Below, one piece after another: positions 5,494-12,420 of a stretch of DNA of 16,709 bases; position 1 is the first letter of the stretch; every line of letters begins with the position of its first letter. The notes below the pieces were generated by a model that searched no databases, had not been told where the DNA came from, and was given only the letters and a program-made list of their open reading frames with translations. This DNA is from DATKSG01 sp035531775 (lineage in GTDB: Bacteria > Actinomycetota > Acidimicrobiia > Acidimicrobiales > UBA8190), in assembly GCA_035531775.1 (NCBI GenBank), contig DATKSG010000012.1, positions 1-16,709 of the forward strand, given 5' to 3'. The position numbers were made by a program, and so were the translations under genes.

Positions 5494-6690
5494 TCAGCGC
5501 CTCGGCATCTTGATGGCCCGGTCGGAGATGATGTTCTTCTGGACCTCGGTGGTGCCCGCTCCGATCGAGGTGTAGCGCTGCCATACGTAGTTGTGGGCCC
5601 AGTGACCCTTGTCCACGGCGTCGGACCCGCCTTTGGTGAGCACACCGGTGGGGCCGAGCACGTCCACGCCGAGCTCGGCGATGGTCTGTGACAGGTAGCT
5701 CCACTGCAGCTTGGCCAAAGGGACCTCGGGCCAGTTCGGCAGCCCCTTCAAGATCTTCGACAGCGCCCGGGCGTTCAACAGGCGGGTCAGCTCGAGTTGC
5801 GTCCATACCCGGGCGATCCGTTCGCGCACCCCTGGGTCCTGTAGCGCCAGGGGATTGTGCTCGCGGGCGGTGGCGATCAGGTTGTCGAGTTCGATGCGCA
5901 TGGACACCGACAAGCCGGCTGTTCCCACCCGTTCGTGGCCGAGGGTGCCCATGGCCACCTGCCACCCCTGGTTCTCCTCTCCCAGACGGTAGACCTGGGG
6001 GACACGGGCCCCGTCGAAGACCACCTCGCAGAACAGCTCCCCGCCGGTGATGTCGCGGATGACGTGTACCTCGATGCCGGGTAGCTCCATGTCCACGATC
6101 AGGGCGGTGATGCCGTCGTGCTTGGCCCCGCGCTCGATGGCCGTGGGATCGGTGCGCACCAGGAACAGGCCCCAGCGGGCCAGATGCGCCGTGGAGATCC
6201 AGATCTTGCGCCCGGTGAGCACGTACTCGTCACCGTCGGCCACGGCCAGGGTGCGCAGATTGCCGAGGTCGGAACCGGCTTCGGGCTCGGTGAAGCCCTG
6301 GCACCAGTGTTCCTTGGCATTCAAGATGCCCGGCAGCCACATCTGCTGCTGATCTTCGGTCCCCCAGCGCAGGATCATGGGCCCGATCTGCCACAAGCCG
6401 TTGGCGTTGTAGATGCCCGGTGTCTTGGCCCGGGCCATCTCCTCGGAGTAGATGGCGTTCTGCGACACCGTGGCCTCGCGCCCGCCCCACGACACCGGCC
6501 AGTTGATGGCCGCCCAGCGCCCTTCGTGCAGGCGGCGCTGCCACGCCTGGCGCCGCAGCATGGTCCGCCGATCAGGGTTGCTCTCGTCACCGATCTCACC
6601 CTGGTCAATGAAGTCGGGCAGGTTCTCGGCCAACCAGGCGCGTAGCTCGTCCCGGAAGGCCTCGTCCTCGGCGGTCAGGGCGAAGTCCAC
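5494..6690 (-). CDS. Acyl-CoA dehydrogenase
   Basis: A 398-residue flavoprotein with the full acyl-CoA dehydrogenase layout: N-terminal helical domain (1-125), middle beta domain with Gly-Phe-Thr-Glu-Pro-Glu-Ala-Gly-Ser-Asp at 132-141 and Trp-Ile-Ser at 164-166, and C-terminal helical domain. The Tyr-Glu-Gly-Thr motif that carries the base in medium-chain enzymes is Gly-Ala-Gly-Thr (377-380). A Glu is found instead at E253 in Gly-His-Glu-Arg, aligning with the base of isovaleryl- and long-chain dehydrogenases. It should introduce a 2,3 double bond into an acyl-CoA, passing electrons to ETF. The GTG at 6690 is chosen because a strong AAGGAG lies 8 nt upstream and the family starts with Met-Asp-Phe. 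It follows the hydroxyacid dehydrogenase gene by 4 nt, so both are in one operon. Confidence 0.93.
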   Translation of the reverse strand: MDFALTAEDEAFRDELRAWLAENLPDFIDQGEIGDESNPDRRTMLRRQAWQRRLHEGRWAAINWPVSWGGREATVSQNAIYSEEMARAKTPGIYNANGLWQIGPMILRWGTEDQQQMWLPGILNAKEHWCQGFTEPEAGSDLGNLRTLAVADGDEYVLTGRKIWISTAHLARWGLFLVRTDPTAIERGAKHDGITALIVDMELPGIEVHVIRDITGGELFCEVVFDGARVPQVYRLGEENQGWQVAMGTLGHERVGTAGLSVSMRIELDNLIATAREHNPLALQDPGVRERIARVWTQLELTRLLNARALSKILKGLPNWPEVPLAKLQWSYLSQTIAELGVDVLGPTGVLTKGGSDAVDKGHWAHNYVWQRYTSIGAGTTEVQKNIISDRAIKMPRR

Positions 6691-6694
6691 GGTG

Positions 6695-7684
6695 TTATCT
6701 CCTTGTCCCGAGCACTTCGGGGTTGACGATGTGGTGAGGGGTGGCCCCGGCCAGCAGGCGACACAGGTCGTCGGCGATGATCCGGGTGTGGTTGGACTCG
6801 GTGTCGTAGGTGGCGCCGCCGATGTGGGGGGCCAGCACCACGTTGGCCATGGTGGTGAGGGGATGGTCGGCGGCGAGGTGCTCGCCCACGAAGTGATCCA
6901 GGCCGGCAGCGGCCACCTTGCCCGAGCGCAGGGCCTCGACCAGGGCGTCGCCGTCATGGAGCTGGGCCCGGGCCGTGTTCAGGAAGACCACGCCGTCGCG
7001 CATGGCGGCGAACTGCCCGGCTCCGATCATGGCCGTGGTCTCGGGCGACACCGGCGCGTGCAGCGACACCACGTCGGACACCTCCAACAGCGCCTCGAGC
7101 GAGTGGGTGGCGTCGGGGGCGTAGGGGTCGTAGGCCACCACGTGCATGCCAAGTCCCTGCAGCCGCCAGCGCAGCGCCCTTCCCACCGCCCCCAGTCCGA
7201 CCAGGCCGGCCGTGCGCCCGGCCAGCTGCCAGGCCCGGAACCTCTGGTAGGGGATGGTCCCGTCCTTGTAGATCTCACCGTGGCGGACGTCGCTGTCGGC
7301 CGTGACCACCCCGCGCGAGGCGGCCAGGAGCAGAGCCAGGGCCAGCTCGGCCACGGCATCGGCATTGCGTCCCGGCGCCCGCAGCACCGGGATGCCCGCC
7401 GCGGTAGCGCCCGCCACGTCCACGTTGTTGGGGTCCCCGCGGCAGCTGGCCACCGCTATCAGGGGCTGTTCGAATACCGGGCCGGCCACCTGGTCGGCCT
7501 CGACCACCAGCAACGTGGCCTCCTCGGCGGCCACCCTGTCGGCCAGTTGCTCGGCGTTGTAGAGGCGGATGGGCTGGTGCTCGATCCAAGGGTCCACCAC
7601 CAGGTCGGCCAGCTGCTCCAGGGTTTCGAGCCCCGGCCCGCGCACAGGCGCAGTCACCAGCGCCTTGGGGCGTGCTCGGGTCAT
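6695..7684 (-). CDS. D-2-hydroxyacid dehydrogenase, phosphoglycerate dehydrogenase-like
   Basis: A 329-residue NAD-dependent dehydrogenase. The Rossmann fingerprint Gly-Leu-Gly-Ala-Val-Gly is at 163-168 with an Asp at 186 (favouring NAD), and the catalytic triad of the family is complete: R239 in Asn-Thr-Ala-Arg, E268 in Val-Gly-Glu-His and H287 in Ala-Pro-His-Ile-Gly-Gly. It interconverts a 2-hydroxy acid and a 2-oxo acid; the substrate is unknown. The C-terminal serine-binding ACT domain of long SerA enzymes is absent, so serine synthesis is less likely. The ATG at 7684 has an excellent GAGGAGG ribosome site. It is divergent from an FGGY sugar kinase (43 bp apart), which suggests a sugar-acid or polyol pathway, and it is cotranscribed with the acyl-CoA dehydrogenase. 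Confidence 0.9.
   Translation of the reverse strand: MTRARPKALVTAPVRGPGLETLEQLADLVVDPWIEHQPIRLYNAEQLADRVAAEEATLLVVEADQVAGPVFEQPLIAVASCRGDPNNVDVAGATAAGIPVLRAPGRNADAVAELALALLLAASRGVVTADSDVRHGEIYKDGTIPYQRFRAWQLAGRTAGLVGLGAVGRALRWRLQGLGMHVVAYDPYAPDATHSLEALLEVSDVVSLHAPVSPETTAMIGAGQFAAMRDGVVFLNTARAQLHDGDALVEALRSGKVAAAGLDHFVGEHLAADHPLTTMANVVLAPHIGGATYDTESNHTRIIADDLCRLLAGATPHHIVNPEVLGTRR
6699..6704 (-). promoter_or_regulatory. Ribosome binding site fixing the GTG start of acyl-CoA dehydrogenase
   Basis: AAGGAG on the minus strand, 8 nt before the GTG at 6690. It lies inside the end of the preceding hydroxyacid dehydrogenase gene and rules out the much longer in-frame extension. Confidence 0.75.
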
Positions 7685-7727
7685 CGATCCTCCTCGGGAC
7701 GGCGAAGTCACCAATAATGGCCCGATC

Positions 7728-9146
7728 ATGACGGACGTGTCAGGTTCGGTGACGGTCGGGATCGACATCGGGACCACGGCGGTGAAGGCCGTGGCCGTGG
7801 ACGGCGAGGGCCGGATCCTGGCCCGCTCCCGGGTCGGGCACCGTCTGCGCACCCCGGAGCCTGACCACCTGGAGCACGATGCCGGCCGGGCCTGGCGTCG
7901 GGGCCCGCTCCAGGCCCTGGCCGAGGTCCTGGCTGCCGTGGACGAGCCGGCCGGTGTGTGCGTGGCCTCCATGGTCCCTTCCCTCACCATCGTCGACGCC
8001 CGGGGACGCCCGTGCGCGCCGGGCCTTCTCTATGGCGATGCCCGGGGCCGTCCGGCTGCTCCCGGTGCCTCGCCCAGCGGGCCGGCCGAGGTCGAGAGCG
8101 TGATGCCCGATGCCGTGGGATTTCTGCGCTGGGCCGTAGGCCAGTTGCCCGGTGCCCGGGGATATTGGCCGGCCCAGGCCGTGGCCAACTACGCCCTGGG
8201 CCGGGTGCCGGCCATCGACACGGCCATGGCCATGTCGCTCGGGGCTCTCATGACGGCCGGGCAGTGGGACCCGGGGGTGCTCGACTCCCTGGGCGTCACC
8301 CCCGGGCAACTCCCCACCGTGGTGCCCATGGCCCAGGCCGCCGGCACCGTAACGGGCACCGACACGGTGATCGCCGCCGGCACGGTGGACGCCTTGTGTG
8401 ACCAGATCGTGTCGGGCGCCGACCAGGCGGGAGACGTGCTCGTCATCTGCGGGGCCACCTTGGTGGTGTGGGCCGTGGTCGACGAGTGGATCGAGGTGCC
8501 GGGCCTGTGGACGGTGCCGCACACCGTGCCCGGCAAGGTCCTGGTGGGCGGCCCGAGCAATGCCGGCGCCCTCTTCGTGGACTGGGCCAGGGGGCTGCTG
8601 CACGAAGGGTTTCGCCGGGCCCCGAGGCCCAAGCGCGGCGACGTGGTGACCCCGCACGGGGAGGAGCCGGCGCGCACCGGTGACCCGGGTCGGGTCCCAG
8701 TGTGGCTGCCCTACGTGCGCGGGGAGCGGGCCCCGTTCCACGACCACACCTTGCGCGCCGGGCTCTACGACCTCGACATCACCCACGACGCCACCGCCGT
8801 GGAGCGTGCCGCCTACGAAGCGAGCGGTTTCGTGGTGCGGGCCATGCTCGACCGGGCCGGCATCAAGGCCCGGCGCATCGTGGCCAGCGGTGGCGGCACC
8901 CGGGTGGTGCCGTGGATGCAGGCCATGGCCGATGCCGCCGGCCTGCCCGTCGACGTGGTGGCCGTGCACGAGGGTGCCGCCCTGGGTGCCGCCTTCGTGG
9001 CGCGTGTGGCCGCCGGCCTCGAGCCCTCGATCGATGGCGCCGGCCGCTGGTCGGCCGTGGGGGCGCGCATCGACCCCGACCCCCGGTGGCAGAAGGCTGC
9101 CGACGACCGCTACGCCCGCTTCGTGGCGCTCGGTCCTTCGACCTGA
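7728..9146 (+). CDS. FGGY-family carbohydrate kinase
   Basis: A 472-residue sugar kinase of the xylulokinase/glycerol kinase superfamily. The phosphate-binding Asp-Ile-Gly-Thr-Thr is at 13-17, the probable catalytic base is D221 in Ala-Gly-Thr-Val-Asp, and the adenosine-binding Ala-Ser-Gly-Gly-Gly-Thr segment is at 386-391, followed by the usual Gly-Ala-Ala-Leu-Gly-Ala-Ala helix near 416-422. It is a little shorter than typical xylulokinases and lacks their Met-His-Gly substrate loop, having Ser-Met-Val-Pro-Ser near 81-85, so the substrate is not xylulose by motif. The ATG at 7728 has no Shine-Dalgarno; TAATGG, 7 nt upstream, is a poor -10 match. It is divergent from a hydroxyacid dehydrogenase, and such pairs are common in sugar-acid or polyol degradation. 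A stem-loop follows the stop directly. Confidence 0.88.
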   Translation: MTDVSGSVTVGIDIGTTAVKAVAVDGEGRILARSRVGHRLRTPEPDHLEHDAGRAWRRGPLQALAEVLAAVDEPAGVCVASMVPSLTIVDARGRPCAPGLLYGDARGRPAAPGASPSGPAEVESVMPDAVGFLRWAVGQLPGARGYWPAQAVANYALGRVPAIDTAMAMSLGALMTAGQWDPGVLDSLGVTPGQLPTVVPMAQAAGTVTGTDTVIAAGTVDALCDQIVSGADQAGDVLVICGATLVVWAVVDEWIEVPGLWTVPHTVPGKVLVGGPSNAGALFVDWARGLLHEGFRRAPRPKRGDVVTPHGEEPARTGDPGRVPVWLPYVRGERAPFHDHTLRAGLYDLDITHDATAVERAAYEASGFVVRAMLDRAGIKARRIVASGGGTRVVPWMQAMADAAGLPVDVVAVHEGAALGAAFVARVAAGLEPSIDGAGRWSAVGARIDPDPRWQKAADDRYARFVALGPST

Positions 9147-9147
9147 C

Positions 9148-9175
9148 CACCGGCCCGGCCGCGGCTTGGCCGGTG
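9148..9175 (+). terminator. Stem-loop after the kinase gene, possible terminator
   Basis: CACCGGCC and GGCCGGTG form a perfect 8-bp stem around a 12-nt loop, starting one base after the kinase stop codon. There is no T-run, which is usual for terminator-like hairpins in high-GC actinobacteria. It separates the kinase from the next gene. Confidence 0.45.
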
Positions 9176-9201
9176 AGGACGGCTCTGCCATGCTGGGGCA
9201 C

Positions 9202-9207
9202 GGAGGT
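9202..9207 (+). promoter_or_regulatory. Ribosome binding site for the CMD-family gene
   Basis: GGAGGT, 5 nt before the GTG at 9213; it decides for this GTG as the start. Confidence 0.7.
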
Positions 9208-9212
9208 GCACG

Positions 9213-9668
9213 GTGAGCCCCAAGGAGCATGAACGAGCGGAGCGCCACCCGGTCGGTGACGACTGGAACTTCCCCTTCGAGGCGGAGTTGCACGCCATCG
9301 CTCCCGCCCTGCACGAAGCCCAGAACGGTTGGCTGTCGCAGATCGACTCCTTGCGGGCTCCCGATCGCAAGACCCACGAGCTCATCCGCATGGTGTGCAC
9401 CGTGATCCTGCGCAACGCGCCCGGCATCACCCGCCACGCCATGCTGGCCGCCGAGGTGGGTGCCACCTGGGAGGAGATCGCCGGCAGCATCGTGCTCACC
9501 GAGCCGGCCTTCGGTCTGCTCAATGCCGTCGAAGCCCTGCCCGCGGCGCGCCGGGGTTGGGAGCGGGGCCGTCGCAAGGGGTCCGACGGCAAGCCCGACG
9601 GCAAACCCGGGGGCAAGCCCGGGGGCAAGCCCGGGGGCAAGCCCGGGGGCAAGACGAGCGGCGCCTGA
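9213..9668 (+). CDS. Carboxymuconolactone decarboxylase/AhpD-like protein with Gly-Lys-Pro repeat tail
   Basis: A 151-residue protein. Residues about 25-110 match the AhpD-like/CMD helical fold. In AhpD the active site is Glu-x11-Cys-x2-Cys-x3-His. Here the Glu (E56) and His (H75) are kept with exact spacing, but the two Cys positions are N68 and G71, so a thiol peroxidase role is unlikely; the only nearby Cys is C62. The protein may instead be a decarboxylase-type or non-thiol member. After a basic stretch (113-122) the last 26 residues are a low-complexity tail built from a Gly-Lys-Pro-Gly unit, positively charged and probably disordered, perhaps binding nucleic acid or a membrane surface. 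The GTG start has a GGAGGT site. It converges with the TetR gene 15 nt downstream. Confidence 0.78.
   Translation: MSPKEHERAERHPVGDDWNFPFEAELHAIAPALHEAQNGWLSQIDSLRAPDRKTHELIRMVCTVILRNAPGITRHAMLAAEVGATWEEIAGSIVLTEPAFGLLNAVEALPAARRGWERGRRKGSDGKPDGKPGGKPGGKPGGKPGGKTSGA
9588..9653 (+). repeat. 12-bp in-frame tandem repeat coding Gly-Lys-Pro-Gly
   Basis: Five consecutive 12-bp units (consensus GGCAAGCCCGGG) plus a 6-bp partial copy. The first unit ends in GAC and the second has AAA for AAG; the remaining three are identical. Near-identity at the DNA level points to recent slippage expansion. The length is a multiple of three, so copy changes keep the frame. Confidence 0.9.
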
Positions 9669-9683
9669 GAAGCGGTGCGGCGC

Positions 9684-10391
9684 TCAGCCGTGGCCGGCGG
9701 CCGAAGGGCGGGCCACGGCGTCGGGCATGTCGACCCCGCCGAACAGGGCCCGGTGCACCATGGTGGTGAGGGTGTCGAGGGCGATGTCGTCGACGGGTTC
9801 GCCGGCGAACTGACGCAGTTGGTGGAACCGGTCGACCATGGCCACCACCGCCTCGGCGGCGGCCCTGGGGTCGATACCACGCAAGGGGCCGGCCTCGGCG
9901 ATGCGGCGGGCCAGGGTGCCGGCCACGCCGCCGGCTGCCGCCTGAGCCTGGGTCGTCAGCTCGGTGTCGCTCATGACCAGGTCGGTCCACGCCCGCAGGA
10001 CCGGCGCATAGCGCTGCCAGGCGTCGGAGAACCGTTCCATCCAGTCGCGCAGTTCGCGCCAGCCCTGGGCGTCGGGGCCCACCGTGCCGAGGGCCGAGTC
10101 CAAGGCGGCGACCACTTCGCCGGCCTCGGCCACCAAGGCCCGCAACAGGTCTTCTTTGTTCGAGAAGTACAGGTAGAACGTCCCGTGCGAGGTGCGGGCC
10201 ACCTTCACGATGTCGTCCACGCGCGCCGCGTGGTAGCCGCGCCGGGCGAAGACCACCATGGCCGCGTCCAGCAGCTTGCGCATGGTCTTGCGACCCTGAC
10301 TGCGTAGCGCCCGCTTGCTGGCCGGCTCGCCGGCCACCGGCGCCTTGGCCGGCCGCGCCGGCGGCTTTTTCTTGGGGGCCGACTCAGCCAT
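9684..10391 (-). CDS. TetR-family transcriptional regulator
   Basis: A 235-residue repressor-type protein. A Lys/Pro/Ala-rich extension (1-25) precedes the DNA-binding domain, whose helix-turn-helix lies at about 57-76 and ends in the family signature Gly-Thr-Phe-Tyr-Leu-Tyr-Phe-x-Asn-Lys-Glu. The C-terminal helical domain (about 85-225) should bind an effector, probably an acyl-CoA or pathway intermediate. It is the last gene of a six-gene operon: its ATG lies inside the end of the alcohol dehydrogenase gene, with an 8-nt overlap, so translation is coupled. I infer that it controls this operon and perhaps the divergent dehydrogenase gene. No palindromic operator was recognised in the divergent gap at 15721-15785. 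Confidence 0.92.
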   Translation of the reverse strand: MAESAPKKKPPARPAKAPVAGEPASKRALRSQGRKTMRKLLDAAMVVFARRGYHAARVDDIVKVARTSHGTFYLYFSNKEDLLRALVAEAGEVVAALDSALGTVGPDAQGWRELRDWMERFSDAWQRYAPVLRAWTDLVMSDTELTTQAQAAAGGVAGTLARRIAEAGPLRGIDPRAAAEAVVAMVDRFHQLRQFAGEPVDDIALDTLTTMVHRALFGGVDMPDAVARPSAAGHG

Positions 10392-11631
10392 GGTGGCGCC
10401 CCGGCTCGAACGCCACCTTTATGGCCCCGCTGTGCTCCTGTGAGGCCAGGACCTTCAGGGCATCCCACCACTGCTCGAGGGCGAATCGGTGGGTGAGCAT
10501 CCCCGACAGGTTGACACGGCCGGCGGCGGTGAGGTCGAGATAGTGGGCGATGGCGTGCTTGCGCACCCCCTCGACCTCCTCCACGCCGAAGGCATTGGAG
10601 CCGGCGATGGTGAGCTCCTTGAAGTACACCGGCGTCCATTCCCAGCGACCGGGGGTGGACACGCCGGTCTGCACCAGCGTGCCGCGCTCACGCAGCAGCC
10701 TCACCCCCACTTCGAAGGTCTCGGGCTTGGCGATGGTGTCGTAGACGACGTCGATGCCACCGGGCTTGGCCATGGGCAAGCCGTCGAAGGCTGCATGCAG
10801 CTGGCCGCCGGACCACTGCGCCAGCTCCTCCACCACCTCCAAGCGCGGCTCGTGGCTCACCACTTTGGCCGCCCCCAGGTGGGTGACGAACTCGGCCTGG
10901 GAGGCAAAGCGCGCCACCACGGCCACCTCGACGTCGGGGTACAGCGCCCGCAAGGCGGCCACACTGGTCACCCCGAGCGCTCCGGCCCCGTACACCAGGG
11001 CCTTGCCCCCCGGCGGGGGAGGGTGGCGGACGATGGCATGCATGGACACGGCGAACGGGTCGGCCAGCACGGCCAGCTCGTCGGAGACGGCATCGGGCAC
11101 CGCGATGAGCATCGAGTCGTGGGCGGCCAGCAGCTCGGCCCACGCCCCCGGCGCGTCGGTGGCCACCCCGACATGCACGCCGGGCCCCAGGGCGCCGCTC
11201 GTGAAACTCCAGCACAGGTTCAGATCCCCCGAACGACAGGCCGGGCACGGAGGGTCAATGCCCCGGGGCCCACAAGTCAGCCAAGGGTTGAGCACCACCC
11301 GTTGTCCCACCTCCACCCCGGTGGCCTGCGGCCCGAGCGACAGCACCTCGGCCACCACCTCGTGGCCCGGGACATGCGGCAGCGACGAGAAGGCAGCCAT
11401 CGGGTTGTCGATGTCGCCCTCGCCGAAGTCGCCCAGCACCAGCTTGGCGTCCGAGCCGCACACTCCCGAGAGGATGGGCCTGGTCACCACCCAGTCCGGG
11501 CGAAGGGCGTACGCGTCGTCGATGTGGTGGAGGCCGAAAGGAAGCGCGGCCAAACGGGTCTCGAGCTCGTCATGGGGCTCGGGACGGCGCTCCTCGGGCG
11601 CCGGGGCGGTCCCGAACACGAGCGCCTTCAC
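10384..11631 (-). CDS. Zinc-dependent alcohol dehydrogenase (MDR family)
   Basis: A 415-residue medium-chain dehydrogenase. The catalytic zinc ligands are C58 in Gly-Val-Cys-Gly-Ser-Asp, H90-E91 in Pro-Gly-His-Glu, and probably D191 in Ala-Asp-Pro-Phe. Four structural zinc cysteines are C120, C129, C132 and C140; the first gap is 8 residues where classical enzymes have 2, an inserted loop. The cofactor motif Gly-Ala-Gly-Ala-Leu-Gly is at 215-220. It probably oxidises a hydroxyl group formed in the pathway. The GTG start at 11631 shares bases with the SDR stop codon and has AAGGAG 5 nt upstream. At about 415 residues it is longer than the usual 340-380, the extra being in the N-terminal 50 residues and the zinc loop. 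Confidence 0.9.
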   Translation of the reverse strand: MKALVFGTAPAPEERRPEPHDELETRLAALPFGLHHIDDAYALRPDWVVTRPILSGVCGSDAKLVLGDFGEGDIDNPMAAFSSLPHVPGHEVVAEVLSLGPQATGVEVGQRVVLNPWLTCGPRGIDPPCPACRSGDLNLCWSFTSGALGPGVHVGVATDAPGAWAELLAAHDSMLIAVPDAVSDELAVLADPFAVSMHAIVRHPPPPGGKALVYGAGALGVTSVAALRALYPDVEVAVVARFASQAEFVTHLGAAKVVSHEPRLEVVEELAQWSGGQLHAAFDGLPMAKPGGIDVVYDTIAKPETFEVGVRLLRERGTLVQTGVSTPGRWEWTPVYFKELTIAGSNAFGVEEVEGVRKHAIAHYLDLTAAGRVNLSGMLTHRFALEQWWDALKVLASQEHSGAIKVAFEPGRHHG

Positions 11632-12410
11632 TTCGTCTCCTTCCACTGGGCTGTGGTGGCCACCATGGCCGCCATGAACCCGTCGATATCGGCGGTCTTC
11701 ATCTCCACCACCGCCTTCATGTCGGGCAGGTAGTGCTCGAACCGGTCGCTGTCGATGGCATCGGCAATGGCCCTCGCCATGTCCTCGGCCGGAGTGAGCG
11801 GCCCGTCGTAGAGCGGGGGATCGTTGTCGGGCTGGTCCCAGATCTCGCTGTCGATGGTGCCGGGCAGCACGAGCCGGACGGTGACGCCCGTTCCCGAAAG
11901 GTCGGCGGCCATGGCCTCGCTCCAGCCGGCCATGGCGAACTTGGACGCCGAGTACGCCGCTTCGGTGGTCACCCCTAGGCGCCCGGCCAGGCTCGACACG
12001 TTCACCACCACGCCGCTCCCACGTTCCACCATCCGACCGAGCACGGCCAGGGTCATGCGCACCGGGGAGAAGAAGTTGATGCGCATGACGCGCTCCACCT
12101 CCTCGGGCATCAGGCGGGTAACCGGCCGGCGCATGGGAACCCCGGCGTTGTTCACCAGCACGTCGATGCCGCCCAGCTCGTCCCAGGCCTCGGTGGCCAC
12201 GGCCGCCGCCCGGTCGAGGTCGGACAGGTCGGCCACCCACCGGCGCGACGCCGGCGCATGGGTGAGGCAGTCACTGAGGACCTCGTCGAGCCGGCCCTGG
12301 CGTCGGGCCACCAGGCCCACGGTGAACCCACGGCGGGCCAGCTCGCGGGCCGTGGCGGCCCCGATGCCGGACGAGGCACCGGTGACGAGGGCGCTGCGCT
12401 GCTCGGGCAT
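11628..12410 (-). CDS. Short-chain dehydrogenase/reductase
   Basis: A 260-residue classical SDR. The cofactor loop Thr-Gly-Ala-Ser-Ser-Gly-Ile-Gly is at 10-17, Asn-Asn-Ala-Gly at 87-90, and the catalytic tetrad is N112, S139 or S140, Y153 and K157. The Arg pair at 36-37 after the second strand favours NADP(H). It should oxidise or reduce a hydroxy/keto group, perhaps the 3-hydroxyacyl-CoA or a ring alcohol, complementing the zinc dehydrogenase downstream. The ATG at 12410 has a GAGGAG site that includes the stop of the preceding CoA transferase gene, 10 nt away. Its own TGA overlaps the GTG of the zinc dehydrogenase gene. Confidence 0.93.
   Translation of the reverse strand: MPEQRSALVTGASSGIGAATARELARRGFTVGLVARRQGRLDEVLSDCLTHAPASRRWVADLSDLDRAAAVATEAWDELGGIDVLVNNAGVPMRRPVTRLMPEEVERVMRINFFSPVRMTLAVLGRMVERGSGVVVNVSSLAGRLGVTTEAAYSASKFAMAGWSEAMAADLSGTGVTVRLVLPGTIDSEIWDQPDNDPPLYDGPLTPAEDMARAIADAIDSDRFEHYLPDMKAVVEMKTADIDGFMAAMVATTAQWKETK
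11637..11642 (-). promoter_or_regulatory. Ribosome binding site for the alcohol dehydrogenase GTG start
   Basis: AAGGAG on the minus strand, 5 nt before the GTG at 11631 and inside the 3' end of the SDR gene; it selects this start over the long in-frame extension upstream. Confidence 0.7.
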
Positions 12411-12420
12411 GGGCTTCTCC

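Noticed and set aside
5475..5506. Inverted repeat GCCGAG/CTCGGC between the convergent CDGSH and acyl-CoA dehydrogenase genes
   Set aside because: The stem is only 6 bp with a 20-nt loop and no T-run; it is too weak to call a terminator in GC-rich sequence.
7715..7720. TAATGG as the -10 box of the kinase gene
   Set aside because: The final T of TAnnnT is missing and the spacing is 7 nt; noted as weak only.
7740..9437. Minus-strand open frame of 565 codons opposite the kinase gene
   Set aside because: His/Gly-rich antisense shadow covering two genes; no family resemblance and no ribosome site.
9588..9653. The 12-bp repeats as a CRISPR array or origin iterons
   Set aside because: The units are directly adjacent with no spacers, in frame and encode Gly-Lys-Pro-Gly, so they are a protein-coding tandem repeat.
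10489..11733. Plus-strand open frame of 414 codons opposite the alcohol dehydrogenase
   Set aside because: It shows the same His/Gly/Gln-rich antisense pattern, while the minus strand has all catalytic zinc ligands.
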